From NCBI RefSeq assembly GCF_018531375.1, contig NZ_JAHBOH010000001.1:1922001-1986000 (forward strand): a stretch of 64,000 nt of DNA. Reading direction: 5' to 3'. Below are positions 55,353 to 64,000 of the stretch, one piece after another. A program made the translations under genes and the position numbers. The notes below the pieces were generated by a model. The model ran no database searches. It was not told where the DNA came from and saw nothing but the letters and a program-made list of their open reading frames with translations. This DNA is from Cellulomonas fulva. GTDB lineage: Bacteria > Actinomycetota > Actinomycetes > Actinomycetales > Cellulomonadaceae. Numbering within the stretch: position 1 is the stretch's first letter; the number at the start of each line of letters is the position of its first letter.

Positions 55353-56413
55353 CAGACCTTCTTCGCCGCCGCCTCGAACAGGTCGAGGTAGTCGTCGAGC
55401 GCCCACGGCACCGACAGCACGGTCGGGCCGGACGTCGCGGCGGACAGAGGGCCGTCGTTCGGGAGGACGACGACCGAGCCGCGCTCGACCGCCGGGACCT
55501 TCGACCACAGCGGGTCGGCCTGGAGCGTCGCGACCGTCGTGTCGTCGCCGTACAGCGCGAGGACGTCGACGTCGGCCAGCGCGTCGGCGTTCTCGGCCGA
55601 GACGTCGACGAAGAACTGGTCGCTGTCGCCCGCCAGGTCCACGACGGAGTCGGCGGTGTGCATCCCGAGGTCGTCCATGAGCTGCACGCGCGCGTCGAGC
55701 GGGGCGTACAGCGAGATCTTGCTGAGGTTGGTCGGGTCGATCCACCCGTAGGCGACGGACTTCCCCTCGATGTCCGGGCGCGCGGCGAGGCCGTCGGCGA
55801 TCGTCGCCTCCACCTCGTCGATCTTCGCCTGCGCCTGGTCCTCGAGGCCGAGCGCCTCACCGTCGATCAGGGCCATGTCGCGCCAGCTCGTGCCCCACGC
55901 GTACTTCGGGTAGGAGACGGTCGGCGCGATCTGGGAGAGCGTCGTCCACTCCTCCTCCGTGAGGCCGGAGTACGCCGCGAGCACCACGTCGGGCTCGGTG
56001 TTGCTGACGGCCTCGAGGTCCAGGCTGGTCGACTCGTCGAACAGGACCGGGAGCGTGTCGTCCGTGACACCGAGGGCGTCGAGCGCCTCGCGCGTCCACG
56101 GGAGCACGCCGTCGGTGTCGTCGTCGCCGTAGGTGGCCTTCTGCATGCCGACCGGGACCACGCCGAGCGCGATCGCGACGTCGTGGTTCCCCCACGCCAC
56201 GGTGGCGACGCGCTCGGGCTGCGCCTCGATCGTCGTCTCGCCGAACGTGTTGGCGATCGTCACGGGGAACTGGCCGGCGGCGGCGGACGTGGTGCCACCG
56301 GTGGGCGTCGTCGCGCCCTCGTCGGTGCCGTCGGAGGCGCAGGCGGTCAGCGCGAGCGCGGCGGCCAGCGCGACGGCGGCGGCCCGGAAGGGGCGCAGGG
56401 AAGCGGAGCGCAT
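55352..56413 (-). CDS. Iron-siderophore ABC transporter, substrate-binding lipoprotein
   Basis: 353 residues. A lipoprotein signal peptide ends in the lipobox LTAC with C25 as the lipidated residue. The FepB/FecB-type domain follows: FPVTIANTFGETTIEAQPERVATVAWGNHDVAIALGVVPVGM and IWSKVPAVERGS-like DPLWSKVPAVERGSVV. First gene of the operon and next to an iron box. The ATG at 56413 is preferred over a GTG at 56425 because GAGG is well spaced. Confidence 0.92.
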   Translation of the reverse strand: MRSASLRPFRAAAVALAAALALTACASDGTDEGATTPTGGTTSAAAGQFPVTIANTFGETTIEAQPERVATVAWGNHDVAIALGVVPVGMQKATYGDDDTDGVLPWTREALDALGVTDDTLPVLFDESTSLDLEAVSNTEPDVVLAAYSGLTEEEWTTLSQIAPTVSYPKYAWGTSWRDMALIDGEALGLEDQAQAKIDEVEATIADGLAARPDIEGKSVAYGWIDPTNLSKISLYAPLDARVQLMDDLGMHTADSVVDLAGDSDQFFVDVSAENADALADVDVLALYGDDTTVATLQADPLWSKVPAVERGSVVVLPNDGPLSAATSGPTVLSVPWALDDYLDLFEAAAKKV

Positions 56414-56457
56414 GAGGGTCCTCACGTGAAGGGGAGCGTCACTCTCGTCATGCCTGA

Positions 56458-56476
56458 TTAGGCGAGCCTCACCTTA
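56458..56476 (-). promoter_or_regulatory. Iron box (IdeR/DtxR/DmdR-type operator)
   Basis: TTAGGCGAGCCTCACCTTA on the plus strand. Read on the other strand it matches the Streptomyces DmdR consensus TTAGGTTAGGCTCACCTAA at 16 of 19 positions by eye. It lies 45 bases before the binding-protein start, so iron-replete cells should repress the importer. Confidence 0.82.
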
Positions 56477-56538
56477 ATCCCGAAGAGCGGCGCGCTCCAA
56501 GGTCGCGCGCGTCACACCGGTCCGCCAGGCCGCGCGCG

Positions 56539-56544
56539 TACCCT
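56539..56544 (+). promoter_or_regulatory. -10 box, semialdehyde dehydrogenase
   Basis: TACCCT ends 6 bases before the ATG at 56551. Confidence 0.55.
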
Positions 56545-56550
56545 GGCGCC

Positions 56551-58206
56551 ATGTCGCAGGATCACGGTCCGCAGGACGGCCAGCACGGTTCCGCCGAGCT
56601 CTTCGACCCGGAGACCGACCCGCTCGCCACGTACGTGCTGGAGCCCGACGACGTCGCGACGCTGCTGCGTCGGGTGGTCTCGTCGCCGGGCGCCGCGACC
56701 CACCTGTCGCACGCGCCCTTCACCGGTGCGCCCATCGCCGCCGTGCCGCTGTCCACGCCCGACGACGTGGCGCGTGCGGCCCGTCGCGCGCGGGCGGCGC
56801 AGCGGCTGTGGGCCGCGCGCCCCCTGCGCGAGCGCACCGCGGTGCTGTCCCGCGTGCACGACCTGGTGCTCGAGCAGCAGTCGGACGTGCTGGACCTGAT
56901 CCAGCTCGAGACCGGCAAGGCGCGTGCCTCGGCGTTCGAGGAGGTCGCCGACATCGCGCTCGTCGCCCGTCACTACGCCTCCCGTGCGCGGCGCTACCTC
57001 GCACCCCGGCGGGTCCCGGGCGTGGTGCCCGGCCTCACGAGCACGCGGGTGCTGCGCCACCCGGTCGGCGTCGTCGGCATCGTCGCGCCGTGGAACTTCC
57101 CGCTGACCCTGACGCTCGGCGACGTCCTGCCCGCGCTCGTCGCCGGCAACGCGGTGCTGCTGCGGCCGGACCCGCAGACCGCGCTGACCGCGCTGTGGGC
57201 GGCCGAGCTGCTCGAGGACGCGGGGCTGCCGCCGGGCGTGCTGCAGGTCGTGGTGGGCGACGGCCCGACCGTCGGCGGCGCGGTCGTCGAGCACAGCGAC
57301 CACGTCAGCTTCACCGGCTCGACCCGCACGGGCCGCGCGGTCGCCGCGAACGCGGGCGAGCGCCTGGTGCCCGCGACGCTCGAGCTCGGCGGGAAGAACG
57401 CCATGTACGTCGCCGACGACGTGGACGTCGACACCGCGGCCGAGGGCGCCGTGCGCGCGTGCTTCGTCGGCAGCGGGCAGGTCTGCGTGAGCATCGAGCG
57501 GGTCTACGTCCACCGCGACGTGGCCGACGAGTTCGCCGAGGCGTTCGCGGAGCGCGCCCGCGCGCTGCGCCTGGGCGCCGGGCTCGACTACCGCGCCGAC
57601 GTCGGGTCGCTCACGTCGGCCGCCCAGCTCGCGACCGTCGTCGAGCACGTCGAGGACGCGATCGGGCACGGCGCGCGGGTGCTGGCCGGGGGAGTGCACC
57701 GCACCGACGTCGGCCCCTGGTTCTACGAGCCGACGATCCTGGCCGACGTCCCGCCGCAGGCGCGCCTGTTCCGCGAGGAGACGTTCGGGCCTGTCGTGTC
57801 GCTGTACCCCGTCGCCTCCGACGACGAGGCCGTCGCGGCCATGAACGACACGGAGTTCGGCCTCAACGCGAGCATCTGGACGGCGGACACCCGCCGCGGG
57901 GCGGCCCTGGCGCGCCGGGTGCACGCGGGCACCGTCAACGTGAACGAGGGCTACGTCGCCGCCTGGGGCTCGGTCGGGGCGCCGCAGGGCGGCTGGGGCG
58001 CGTCGGGCATCGGCGTGCGGCACGGCCGCGAGGGCCTGTGGGAGACGACGAGGCTGCAGACGGTGGCCGTGCAGCGCGGCGCCCACGGCGGCCCGCTCGG
58101 CCTGCCGCCGCTCGGGCTGCGCCGGCTCTACGAGCTGGGCCCCGAGGTCTGGCCCACGGTGTACACCGAGCTGCTGCGGGCCATGAAGGCGGCGCGCCTG
58201 CCGTAG
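56551..58206 (+). CDS. gabD2: Succinate-semialdehyde dehydrogenase (GabD2-like aldehyde dehydrogenase)
   Basis: 551 residues, NAD(P)-dependent aldehyde dehydrogenase: GVVGIVAPWNFPLTLTLGDVLPALVAGNAVLLRPD, SFTGSTRTGRAVAANAGERLVPATLELGGKNAMYV, catalytic C312 in GSGQVCVSIERVYV, and EETFGPVVSLYPV. The VCVSIERVYV form is typical of GabD2. It has a ~45-residue N-terminal extension and a C-terminal tail of about 35. It is convergent with ackA with only 6 bases between. Confidence 0.88.
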   Translation: MSQDHGPQDGQHGSAELFDPETDPLATYVLEPDDVATLLRRVVSSPGAATHLSHAPFTGAPIAAVPLSTPDDVARAARRARAAQRLWAARPLRERTAVLSRVHDLVLEQQSDVLDLIQLETGKARASAFEEVADIALVARHYASRARRYLAPRRVPGVVPGLTSTRVLRHPVGVVGIVAPWNFPLTLTLGDVLPALVAGNAVLLRPDPQTALTALWAAELLEDAGLPPGVLQVVVGDGPTVGGAVVEHSDHVSFTGSTRTGRAVAANAGERLVPATLELGGKNAMYVADDVDVDTAAEGAVRACFVGSGQVCVSIERVYVHRDVADEFAEAFAERARALRLGAGLDYRADVGSLTSAAQLATVVEHVEDAIGHGARVLAGGVHRTDVGPWFYEPTILADVPPQARLFREETFGPVVSLYPVASDDEAVAAMNDTEFGLNASIWTADTRRGAALARRVHAGTVNVNEGYVAAWGSVGAPQGGWGASGIGVRHGREGLWETTRLQTVAVQRGAHGGPLGLPPLGLRRLYELGPEVWPTVYTELLRAMKAARLP

Positions 58207-58212
58207 CGGCGG

Positions 58213-59430
58213 TCAGGCCCCGACGACGGCGACCGCCTGGCGCGCGATCGCCAGCTCCTCGTTCGTCGGGAACACGACGACGGTCGTGGCGGCTCCGTCC
58301 GGCGAGATGACCGTGGGCTCCTTCTTGCGGCCCGCGTTGCGCTCCGGGTCGACCTCGATGCCCAGCCGCTCCAGCCCGGCCAGCGACAGCGCCCGGACCA
58401 CGTCGTCGTTCTCGCCGACGCCCGCGGTGAACGCGATGACGTCGACGCCGCCCAGGACGGCGGCGTACGCGCCGACGTACTTCTTGATCCGGTGGGTGTA
58501 GACGTCGATCGCGACGCGGGCGGCCTCGACGCCCTCGTCCACCAGCCGGTGCACCTCGCGCAGGTCGTTCTCGCCCGTGAGCCCCTTCAGGCCCGAGCGG
58601 CGGTTGAGCAGGTCGTCGACCTCGTCGACGGACATGCCCGCGTTCCGCATGAGGTGGAAGGTGACGGCGGGGTCGATGTCGCCGGTGCGGGTGCCCATGA
58701 CCAGCCCCTCGAGCGGCGTCAGCCCCATCGACGTGTCGACCGCCCGGCCGCCCTGGACCGCCGACGCCGAGGCGCCGTTGCCCAGGTGGAGCACGATCGT
58801 CGACGTCTGCTCGACGGGACGTCCCAGGTACGCCGCGACCTCGTGCGACACGTACTGGTGCGACGTGCCGTGCGCGCCGTAGCGCCGCACGTGGTGCCGC
58901 GCGGCCACCTCGCGGTCGATCGCGTACGTCGCCGCCGCGGCGGGCAGGTGGTGGAAGAAGGCCGTGTCGAACACCGCGACGTGCGGCACGTCCGGCAGCA
59001 GCTCGCGCGCCACGCGGATGCCGGTGAGGTTCGGCGGGTTGTGCAGCGGGGCGAGCGGGGAGAGCTCGTCGATCTGGCGCTCCACCTCGGCGTCGACGAG
59101 CACCGGGCCGTCGAAGACCGGGCCGCCCTGCACCACGCGGTGACCGACGGCGATCACCTGCGCCGCGGACAGGTCCGGCCCCACCTCGTCGAACAGCCCG
59201 AGCACGATGCGCAGGCCCTCGCCGTGGTCCGCGACGGGCAGCTCGCGCTCCGTCGTCGTGCCCCCGGCGACGTGCTTGACCGCGCCCGTCTCCTCGCCGA
59301 TCCGCTCGACGAGCCCCGAGGCGATCGCGTCGCCTCCCGCCGGGTCGACGAGCTGGTACTTGATCGACGACGAGCCCGAGTTGACGACGAGGACCGTGCC
59401 CTGGCTGCGTGCGGTCGTGCTGGTGCTCAT
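58213..59430 (-). CDS. ackA: Acetate kinase
   Basis: Acetyl phosphate + ADP to acetate + ATP. 405 residues: VLVVNSGSSSIKYQLVD, FDTAFFHHLP, RRYGAHGTSHQYVS, HLGNGASASAVQGGRAVDTSMGLTPLEGLVMGTRTGDIDPAV and FTAGVGENDDVVR. The ATG overlaps the pta stop (ATGA). Together with Pta and the phosphoketolase it yields ATP from acetyl phosphate. Confidence 0.96.
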   Translation of the reverse strand: MSTSTTARSQGTVLVVNSGSSSIKYQLVDPAGGDAIASGLVERIGEETGAVKHVAGGTTTERELPVADHGEGLRIVLGLFDEVGPDLSAAQVIAVGHRVVQGGPVFDGPVLVDAEVERQIDELSPLAPLHNPPNLTGIRVARELLPDVPHVAVFDTAFFHHLPAAAATYAIDREVAARHHVRRYGAHGTSHQYVSHEVAAYLGRPVEQTSTIVLHLGNGASASAVQGGRAVDTSMGLTPLEGLVMGTRTGDIDPAVTFHLMRNAGMSVDEVDDLLNRRSGLKGLTGENDLREVHRLVDEGVEAARVAIDVYTHRIKKYVGAYAAVLGGVDVIAFTAGVGENDDVVRALSLAGLERLGIEVDPERNAGRKKEPTVISPDGAATTVVVFPTNEELAIARQAVAVVGA

Positions 59431-61511
59431 GCGTGCCCTTCCTCCGCGGCCGCGAGGGCCTGCGCCTGGATCGCGGTGATCGCGACGGTGTTGACGATGT
59501 CCTGCACGAGCGCTCCGCGCGACAGGTCGTTGACCGGCTTGCGCAGCCCCTGCAGGACCGGGCCGATCGCCACCGCGCCGGCGGACCGCTGCACCGCCTT
59601 GTACGTGTTGTTGCCCGTGTTGAGGTCGGGGAAGACGAACACGGTCGCGCGTCCCGCCACCGCGGAGTCGGGCAGCTTGGTCTTCGCGACCGAGGCGTCC
59701 ACCGCCGCGTCGTACTGGATCGGCCCCTCGACCGACAGGTCGGGGCGGCGCTCGCGGACCAGCGCGGTGGCGGCGCGGACCTTGTCGACGTCGGCCCCGG
59801 AGCCGGACTCGCCCGTGGAGTAGGACAGCATCGCGATGCGCGGCTCGATGCCGAACTGCACCGCGGTCGCGGCGGAGGAGATCGCGATGTCGGCGAGCTG
59901 CTCGGCCGTCGGGTCGGGGATCACCGCGCAGTCGGCGTAGACGAGCACCCGGTCCTCGAGGCACATGAGGAACGCGCTCGAGACGTTGTCCACGCCCGGC
60001 GCGGTCTTGATGATCTCGAAGCTGGGCTTGATCGTGTGCGCCGTGGTGTGCAGCGCGCCCGAGACCATGCCGTCGGCGAGCCCGAGGTGCACCATCATCG
60101 TGCCGAAGTAGGACACCGACGGCACGATCTCCTTGGCCCGCTCGGCCGTCATGCCCTTGTGCGCGCGCAGGCGGGCGTACTCGGGGGCGAACCGGTCGAC
60201 GTACGCCGGGTCGTGCGGGTCGATGACCTGCGCGCCGTCGAGCGCGAGCCCGAGCTCGGCGGAGCGGGCCCGGATCGCGGCTTCGTCGCCCAGGATCGTC
60301 AGGTCGGCGACGCCGCGCTCCAGGAGCGTGGACGCCGCGCGCAGGATCCGGTCGTCGTTGCCCTCGGGCAGGACGATGCGTCGGCGGTCCGACCGCGCGC
60401 GGTCGAGCAGCCCGTACTCGAACATCAGCGGGGTCACCACGTCGGGCTGGGCGACGTCCAGCGCCGCGAGCAGGGCGTGGCCGTCCACGTGCCGCTCGAA
60501 CAGCGCCAGCGCGAGGTCGACCTTGCGCTGCGAGTCCGCGGTGAGGCGGCCGCGCGTGGAGGCGACGGTGCTCGCGGTGCGGAACGTGCCCAGGTCGGTC
60601 GCGATGATCGGCAGCTTGCTGCCGAGGCCGTCGACCAGGCGCTGGATCGTCTTCGCGGGCCGGAACCCGCCGTTGAGGATGATGCCCGCGAGCGTCGGGA
60701 AGCCGTCGGCCTGGTGCGCGAGCAGCAGCCCGAGCAGGATGTCGGCGCGGTCGCCGGGCGTCATGATGACCGCCCCGTCGGAGAGGCGACCGAGCAGGTG
60801 CTCGATCTCCATCGCGCCCACGAGCATGTCGAGCACCTCGCGGCCCAGCAGCTCGGGGTCGCCGGAGATGAGCGTGCCGCCGACGGCGTCGCTGAGCTGC
60901 CGCAGCGTCGGCGCGGACAGCAGCGGGTTCTCCGGCAGGGCCCAGGCGGGCTTCTCGGTGCTCTGGAGCAGCCGGCGGACGACGTCGACCGACTGCGTCG
61001 CGCACCGGTTCGCGACGATGGCCGCGACGTGCGCGTGGTTCGCGGCGAGCTCGCCGACGGACACCTCGACGACCTGCTCGATGTCCGCGGGCGTGCGGCG
61101 GTTGCCGTTCACGACGAGCACGACGGGCGCGCCCAGGTTGGCGGCGATCCGCGCGTTGAACGCCAGCTCGGTCGGTGACGTCACGTCGGTGTAGTCCGTG
61201 CCGACCACGACGACCGCGTCGCACTGGCGCTCGACCGCGTGGAAGCGCGCGACGATCTGCGAGAGCGCGGCCTCGGGGTCCGCATGCACCTTGTCGTACG
61301 TCGTCCCGACGCACTCGTCGTACGGGAGGTCGACGCCGTCGTGCTCGAGCAGGAGCTCGAGGACGAAGTCGCGCTGCTCGGTCGAGCGGGCGACGGGACG
61401 GAACACCCCCACGCGCTGCACGGTGCGGGCGAGGAGGTCGACCAGCCCCAGGGCGACCGTCGACTTGCCGGTGTCCCCCTCGGGGGAGGCGACGTAGATG
61501 CTGCTGGCCAC
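59427..61511 (-). CDS. pta: Phosphate acetyltransferase (long, multidomain)
   Basis: Interconverts acetyl-CoA and acetyl phosphate. 694 residues: an N-terminal DRTGG/BioD-like P-loop part (IYVASPEGDTGKSTVALGLVDLL, then the DRTGG-type domain) and the C-terminal catalytic PTA domain (RRIVLPEGNDDRILRAASTLLERGVADLTILG, KGMTAERAKEIVPSVSYFGTMMVHLGLADGMVSGA, SYSTGESGSG). GTG at 61511 is the most upstream sensible start; the GGAG signal is 10 bases away. Confidence 0.94.
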   Translation of the reverse strand: MASSIYVASPEGDTGKSTVALGLVDLLARTVQRVGVFRPVARSTEQRDFVLELLLEHDGVDLPYDECVGTTYDKVHADPEAALSQIVARFHAVERQCDAVVVVGTDYTDVTSPTELAFNARIAANLGAPVVLVVNGNRRTPADIEQVVEVSVGELAANHAHVAAIVANRCATQSVDVVRRLLQSTEKPAWALPENPLLSAPTLRQLSDAVGGTLISGDPELLGREVLDMLVGAMEIEHLLGRLSDGAVIMTPGDRADILLGLLLAHQADGFPTLAGIILNGGFRPAKTIQRLVDGLGSKLPIIATDLGTFRTASTVASTRGRLTADSQRKVDLALALFERHVDGHALLAALDVAQPDVVTPLMFEYGLLDRARSDRRRIVLPEGNDDRILRAASTLLERGVADLTILGDEAAIRARSAELGLALDGAQVIDPHDPAYVDRFAPEYARLRAHKGMTAERAKEIVPSVSYFGTMMVHLGLADGMVSGALHTTAHTIKPSFEIIKTAPGVDNVSSAFLMCLEDRVLVYADCAVIPDPTAEQLADIAISSAATAVQFGIEPRIAMLSYSTGESGSGADVDKVRAATALVRERRPDLSVEGPIQYDAAVDASVAKTKLPDSAVAGRATVFVFPDLNTGNNTYKAVQRSAGAVAIGPVLQGLRKPVNDLSRGALVQDIVNTVAITAIQAQALAAAEEGHA

Positions 61512-61559
61512 GGTGGGCTCGCTCCAGTCCTGCTGCTCGGTGGTGGTCGTGCTGGTGCT

Positions 61560-61602
61560 GGTGGGGCGGACCGGGACACGACCGGTCGCAGCCCGCCCCA
61601 CC
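61560..61602 (-). terminator. Terminator after xpk
   Basis: Outer stem GGTGGGGCG (61560-61568) with CGCCCCACC (61594-61602) and inner stem GACCGG (61569-61574) with CCGGTC (61582-61587), an asymmetric bulge between. It lies 10 bases beyond the xpk stop on the minus strand, so pta probably has its own promoter or depends on read-through. Confidence 0.65.
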
Positions 61603-61612
61603 GGGCGTGCTG

Positions 61613-64000
61613 CTACTCGTTGTCCCCGCCGGTCGCGGCGGTCGCGTCGACCTGGCCGCTGTCCGCCAGGTCCTGCGCGTCCGGCCAGACCCAGTCCCGC
61701 ACCTCGGGGATGTCGTCCCCGTGCTCGCGGGTGTACTCGCGGGCACGGATCCGGGCGTCGACCATCTCCTGGCGCAGGCCGGCGTAGGCCGTGCCGAGGC
61801 TCTCGACCCGGTCGATCACGTCGATCACCAGGTGGTACCGGTCGAGGTCGTTGAGCATGACCATGTCGAACGGCGTCGTCGTGGTGCCCTCCTCCTTGTA
61901 CCCGCGCACGTGGATGTTGGCGTGGCCGCGGCGGCGGTAGGTGAGGCGGTGGATCAGCCACGGGTAGCCGTGGTACGCGAAGATCACCGGCCGGTCGGCG
62001 GTGAAGAGGCCGTCGAACTGCTTGTCCGACAGGCCGTGCGGGTGCTCCCGCTCGTCCTGCAGGCGCATGAGGTCGACGACGTTGATCACCCGGACCTTGA
62101 GGTCCGGGATCTCGCGGCGCAGGATGTCGGCGGCCGCCAGCACCTCGAGCGTCGGGACGTCGCCGGCCGCGGCGAGCACGACGTCCGGCTTCTCGCCGGC
62201 GACCTCGCTCCCGGCCCAGTCCCAGATGCCCAGGCCGCGCGTGCAGTGCGCCACGGCCTGCTCCATGGTCAGGAAGTTGGGCGCGGGCTGCTTGCCGGAC
62301 ACGACGACGTTGACGTACTGCCGGCTGCGCAGGCAGTGGTCGTACGTGCTCAGCAGGGTGTTGGCGTCCGGCGGCAGGTACACCCGCACGACCTCGGCCT
62401 TCTTGTTGACCACGTGGTCGATGAACCCGGGGTCCTGGTGGCTGAAGCCGTTGTGGTCCTGACGCCACACGTGGCTCGACAGCAGGTAGTTCAGGCTCGC
62501 GATCGGCCGGCGCCACGGGATGTCGTTGGTGACCTTGAGCCACTTGGCGTGCTGGTTGAACATCGAGTCGACGATGTGGATGAAGGCCTCGTAGCTGGTG
62601 AACAGGCCGTGCCGGCCGGTCAGCAGGTAGCCCTCGAGCCAGCCCTGGCACTGGTGCTCCGAGAGCATCTCCATCACGCGGCCCGCGCGCGACATGTGCT
62701 CGTCGACGTCCGGGCCGTAGAACTCCGCGTTCCACTGCTTGTCGGTGACCTCGAAGACCGCCTGGAGGCGGTTGGACGCGGTCTCGTCGGGACCGAAGAT
62801 CCGGAAGTTGTCCGGGTTGCGGCGCACCACCTCGGTGAGGAAGTTCCCCAGGATGCGGGGCGCCTCCGCGAACGAGCCGCCCGGCGTGGGCACGTCCACC
62901 GCGAAGTCGCGGAAGTCCGGCAGCCGTAGGTCGCGCAGCAGCACCCCGCCGTTGGCGTGCGGGTTCGCGCTCATCCGCAGGTCGCCCGTCGGCGCGAGCG
63001 CACGGATGTCGGGGTCGAGCCCGCCGGTCGCGTCGAACAGCTCGCTGACCTGGTACGACTCGAGCCACTTCTCGAGCACCTCGAGGTGCTCCTCGGTGTC
63101 CCGGGCGTTGGCCAGGGGCACCTGGTGGGCGCGCCACGAGCCGGTGGTCTTCTTGCCGTCGATCTCGTCGGGACCCGTCCAGCCCTTCGGCGTGCGGAAG
63201 ACGATCATCGGCCACAGCGGGCGCGAGACGTCGCCCGCCGCCGCGCGCGCCTTGATCTCGGCGATCTCGTCGAGCACCTCGTCGAGCATCGTCGCGAACC
63301 GGCGGTGCACCTCGACGTGCGACTCCTCGGGGTCGAACCCGCCGACGAACACGTGCGGCTTGTGGCCGTAGCCGTGCATGAGCGCGGTCAGCTCGTCGTC
63401 GCTGATGCGCGCCAGGACCGTCGGGTTCGCGATCTTGTAGCCGTTGAGGTGCAGGATCGGGAGCACCACGCCGTCCTGGGCGGGGTTGACGAACTTGTTG
63501 GAGTGCCAGCTCGTCGCGAGCGGTCCCGTCTCCGCCTCGCCGTCGCCGATCACGGTCGCGACGAGCAGGTCGGGGTTGTCGAAGGCCGCGCCGTAGGCGT
63601 GCGACAGCGCGTAGCCGAGCTCGCCGCCCTCGTGGATCGAGCCCGGCGTCTCCGGCGCCACGTGGCTGGGGATGCCACCGGGGAAGGAGAACTGCCGGAA
63701 GAGGCGACGCAGGCCCTCCTCGTCCTCCGTGATGTCCGAGTAGGTCTCGGAGTACGTGCCGTCCAGGTACGAGCTGGCGACCAGGCCGGGACCGCCGTGG
63801 CCGGGACCCGTGACGTAGATGGTGGACTGGCTCCGCTCGGCGACCGCGCGGTTCAGGTGCGCGTACAGGAAGTTCAGGCCGGGCGTGGTGCCCCAGTGCC
63901 CGAGCAGCCGCGGCTTGACGTGGTCGCGGGTCAGCGGCTCGCGCAGCAGCGGGTTGTCCAGCAGGTAGATCTGGCCCACCGACAGGTAGTTCGCCGCGCG
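61613..64000 (-). CDS. xpk: Xylulose-5-phosphate/fructose-6-phosphate phosphoketolase (partial)
   Basis: Thiamine-diphosphate enzyme cleaving xylulose-5-P or fructose-6-P with phosphate to acetyl phosphate. The 5' end lies beyond base 64000; about 795 residues are seen. Signatures: [97 protein letters not shown], and the C-terminal [21 protein letters not shown]. Its product feeds Pta/AckA encoded downstream. Confidence 0.95.
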   Translation of the reverse strand, partial: RAANYLSVGQIYLLDNPLLREPLTRDHVKPRLLGHWGTTPGLNFLYAHLNRAVAERSQSTIYVTGPGHGGPGLVASSYLDGTYSETYSDITEDEEGLRRLFRQFSFPGGIPSHVAPETPGSIHEGGELGYALSHAYGAAFDNPDLLVATVIGDGEAETGPLATSWHSNKFVNPAQDGVVLPILHLNGYKIANPTVLARISDDELTALMHGYGHKPHVFVGGFDPEESHVEVHRRFATMLDEVLDEIAEIKARAAAGDVSRPLWPMIVFRTPKGWTGPDEIDGKKTTGSWRAHQVPLANARDTEEHLEVLEKWLESYQVSELFDATGGLDPDIRALAPTGDLRMSANPHANGGVLLRDLRLPDFRDFAVDVPTPGGSFAEAPRILGNFLTEVVRRNPDNFRIFGPDETASNRLQAVFEVTDKQWNAEFYGPDVDEHMSRAGRVMEMLSEHQCQGWLEGYLLTGRHGLFTSYEAFIHIVDSMFNQHAKWLKVTNDIPWRRPIASLNYLLSSHVWRQDHNGFSHQDPGFIDHVVNKKAEVVRVYLPPDANTLLSTYDHCLRSRQYVNVVVSGKQPAPNFLTMEQAVAHCTRGLGIWDWAGSEVAGEKPDVVLAAAGDVPTLEVLAAADILRREIPDLKVRVINVVDLMRLQDEREHPHGLSDKQFDGLFTADRPVIFAYHGYPWLIHRLTYRRRGHANIHVRGYKEEGTTTTPFDMVMLNDLDRYHLVIDVIDRVESLGTAYAGLRQEMVDARIRAREYTREHGDDIPEVRDWVWPDAQDLADSGQVDATAATGGDNE

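Overview
The window is chromosomal DNA from a high-GC Gram-positive bacterium (Actinomycetota), most likely Cellulomonas or a close relative. Very high GC, frequent GTG starts, a WhiB protein, a BldM/WhiI-like orphan regulator, GuaB3, short-LID adenylate kinase, an F420-type LLM oxidoreductase, a polyphosphate-glucokinase-like ROK kinase and a phosphoketolase-Pta-AckA cluster all fit. The genus is inferred from gene content, not from a database match. I saw no IS element, prophage, tRNA, rRNA or CRISPR array.

Region 1 (1-13071) is the spc and alpha ribosomal operons: rplX (partial), rplE, rpsN(Z), rpsH, rplF, rplR, rpsE, rpmD, rplO, a terminator, secY-adk-map, then infA, rpmJ, rpsM, rpsK, rpoA, rplQ and a terminator. 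A sortase-anchored surface protein (7194-9500) sits between map and infA. L15 has a lysine/alanine-rich N-terminal extension of about 100 residues. rpsD is absent between rpsK and rpoA, where a large hairpin lies instead.

Region 2 (13100-24600) separates rplQ, truA and rplM, which lie close together in many relatives. It holds a VOC protein, an alpha/beta hydrolase, a tandem pair of uncharacterised paralogues, a ROK sugar kinase, truA, a P-type cation ATPase, a DUF5709 protein, an ABC-F ATPase and a divergent lysE/lysG exporter-regulator pair.

Region 3 (24600-45550) is housekeeping: rplM-rpsI, glmM-def, a DedA protein, coaA divergent from glmS, a MazG-like protein, acpS, an LLM oxidoreductase, nnr, alr-tsaE-tsaB-rimI-rhodanese, a nitroreductase, tsaD, an ArsR-SRPBCC-DUF4287 operon, a GCS2-family ligase with a THUMP-like methyltransferase, and a lone groES under two CIRCE-type repeats.

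Region 4 (45730-51700) is a regulatory block: whiB, a MerR-type regulator with a degenerate B12-sensor-like C-terminus, a BldM/WhiI-like regulator with a degenerate receiver, guaB, a DnaQ-like exonuclease and guaB3. Region 5 (51700-64000) carries a PH-domain membrane protein, an iron-siderophore ABC importer behind an iron box, a succinate-semialdehyde-type dehydrogenase, and ackA-pta-xpk (xpk runs off the end).

A recurring feature is a -10 hexamer (TANNNT or close) ending 6-8 bases before the start codon with no ribosome-binding site. At least 16 genes show it, so they are probably transcribed without a leader.
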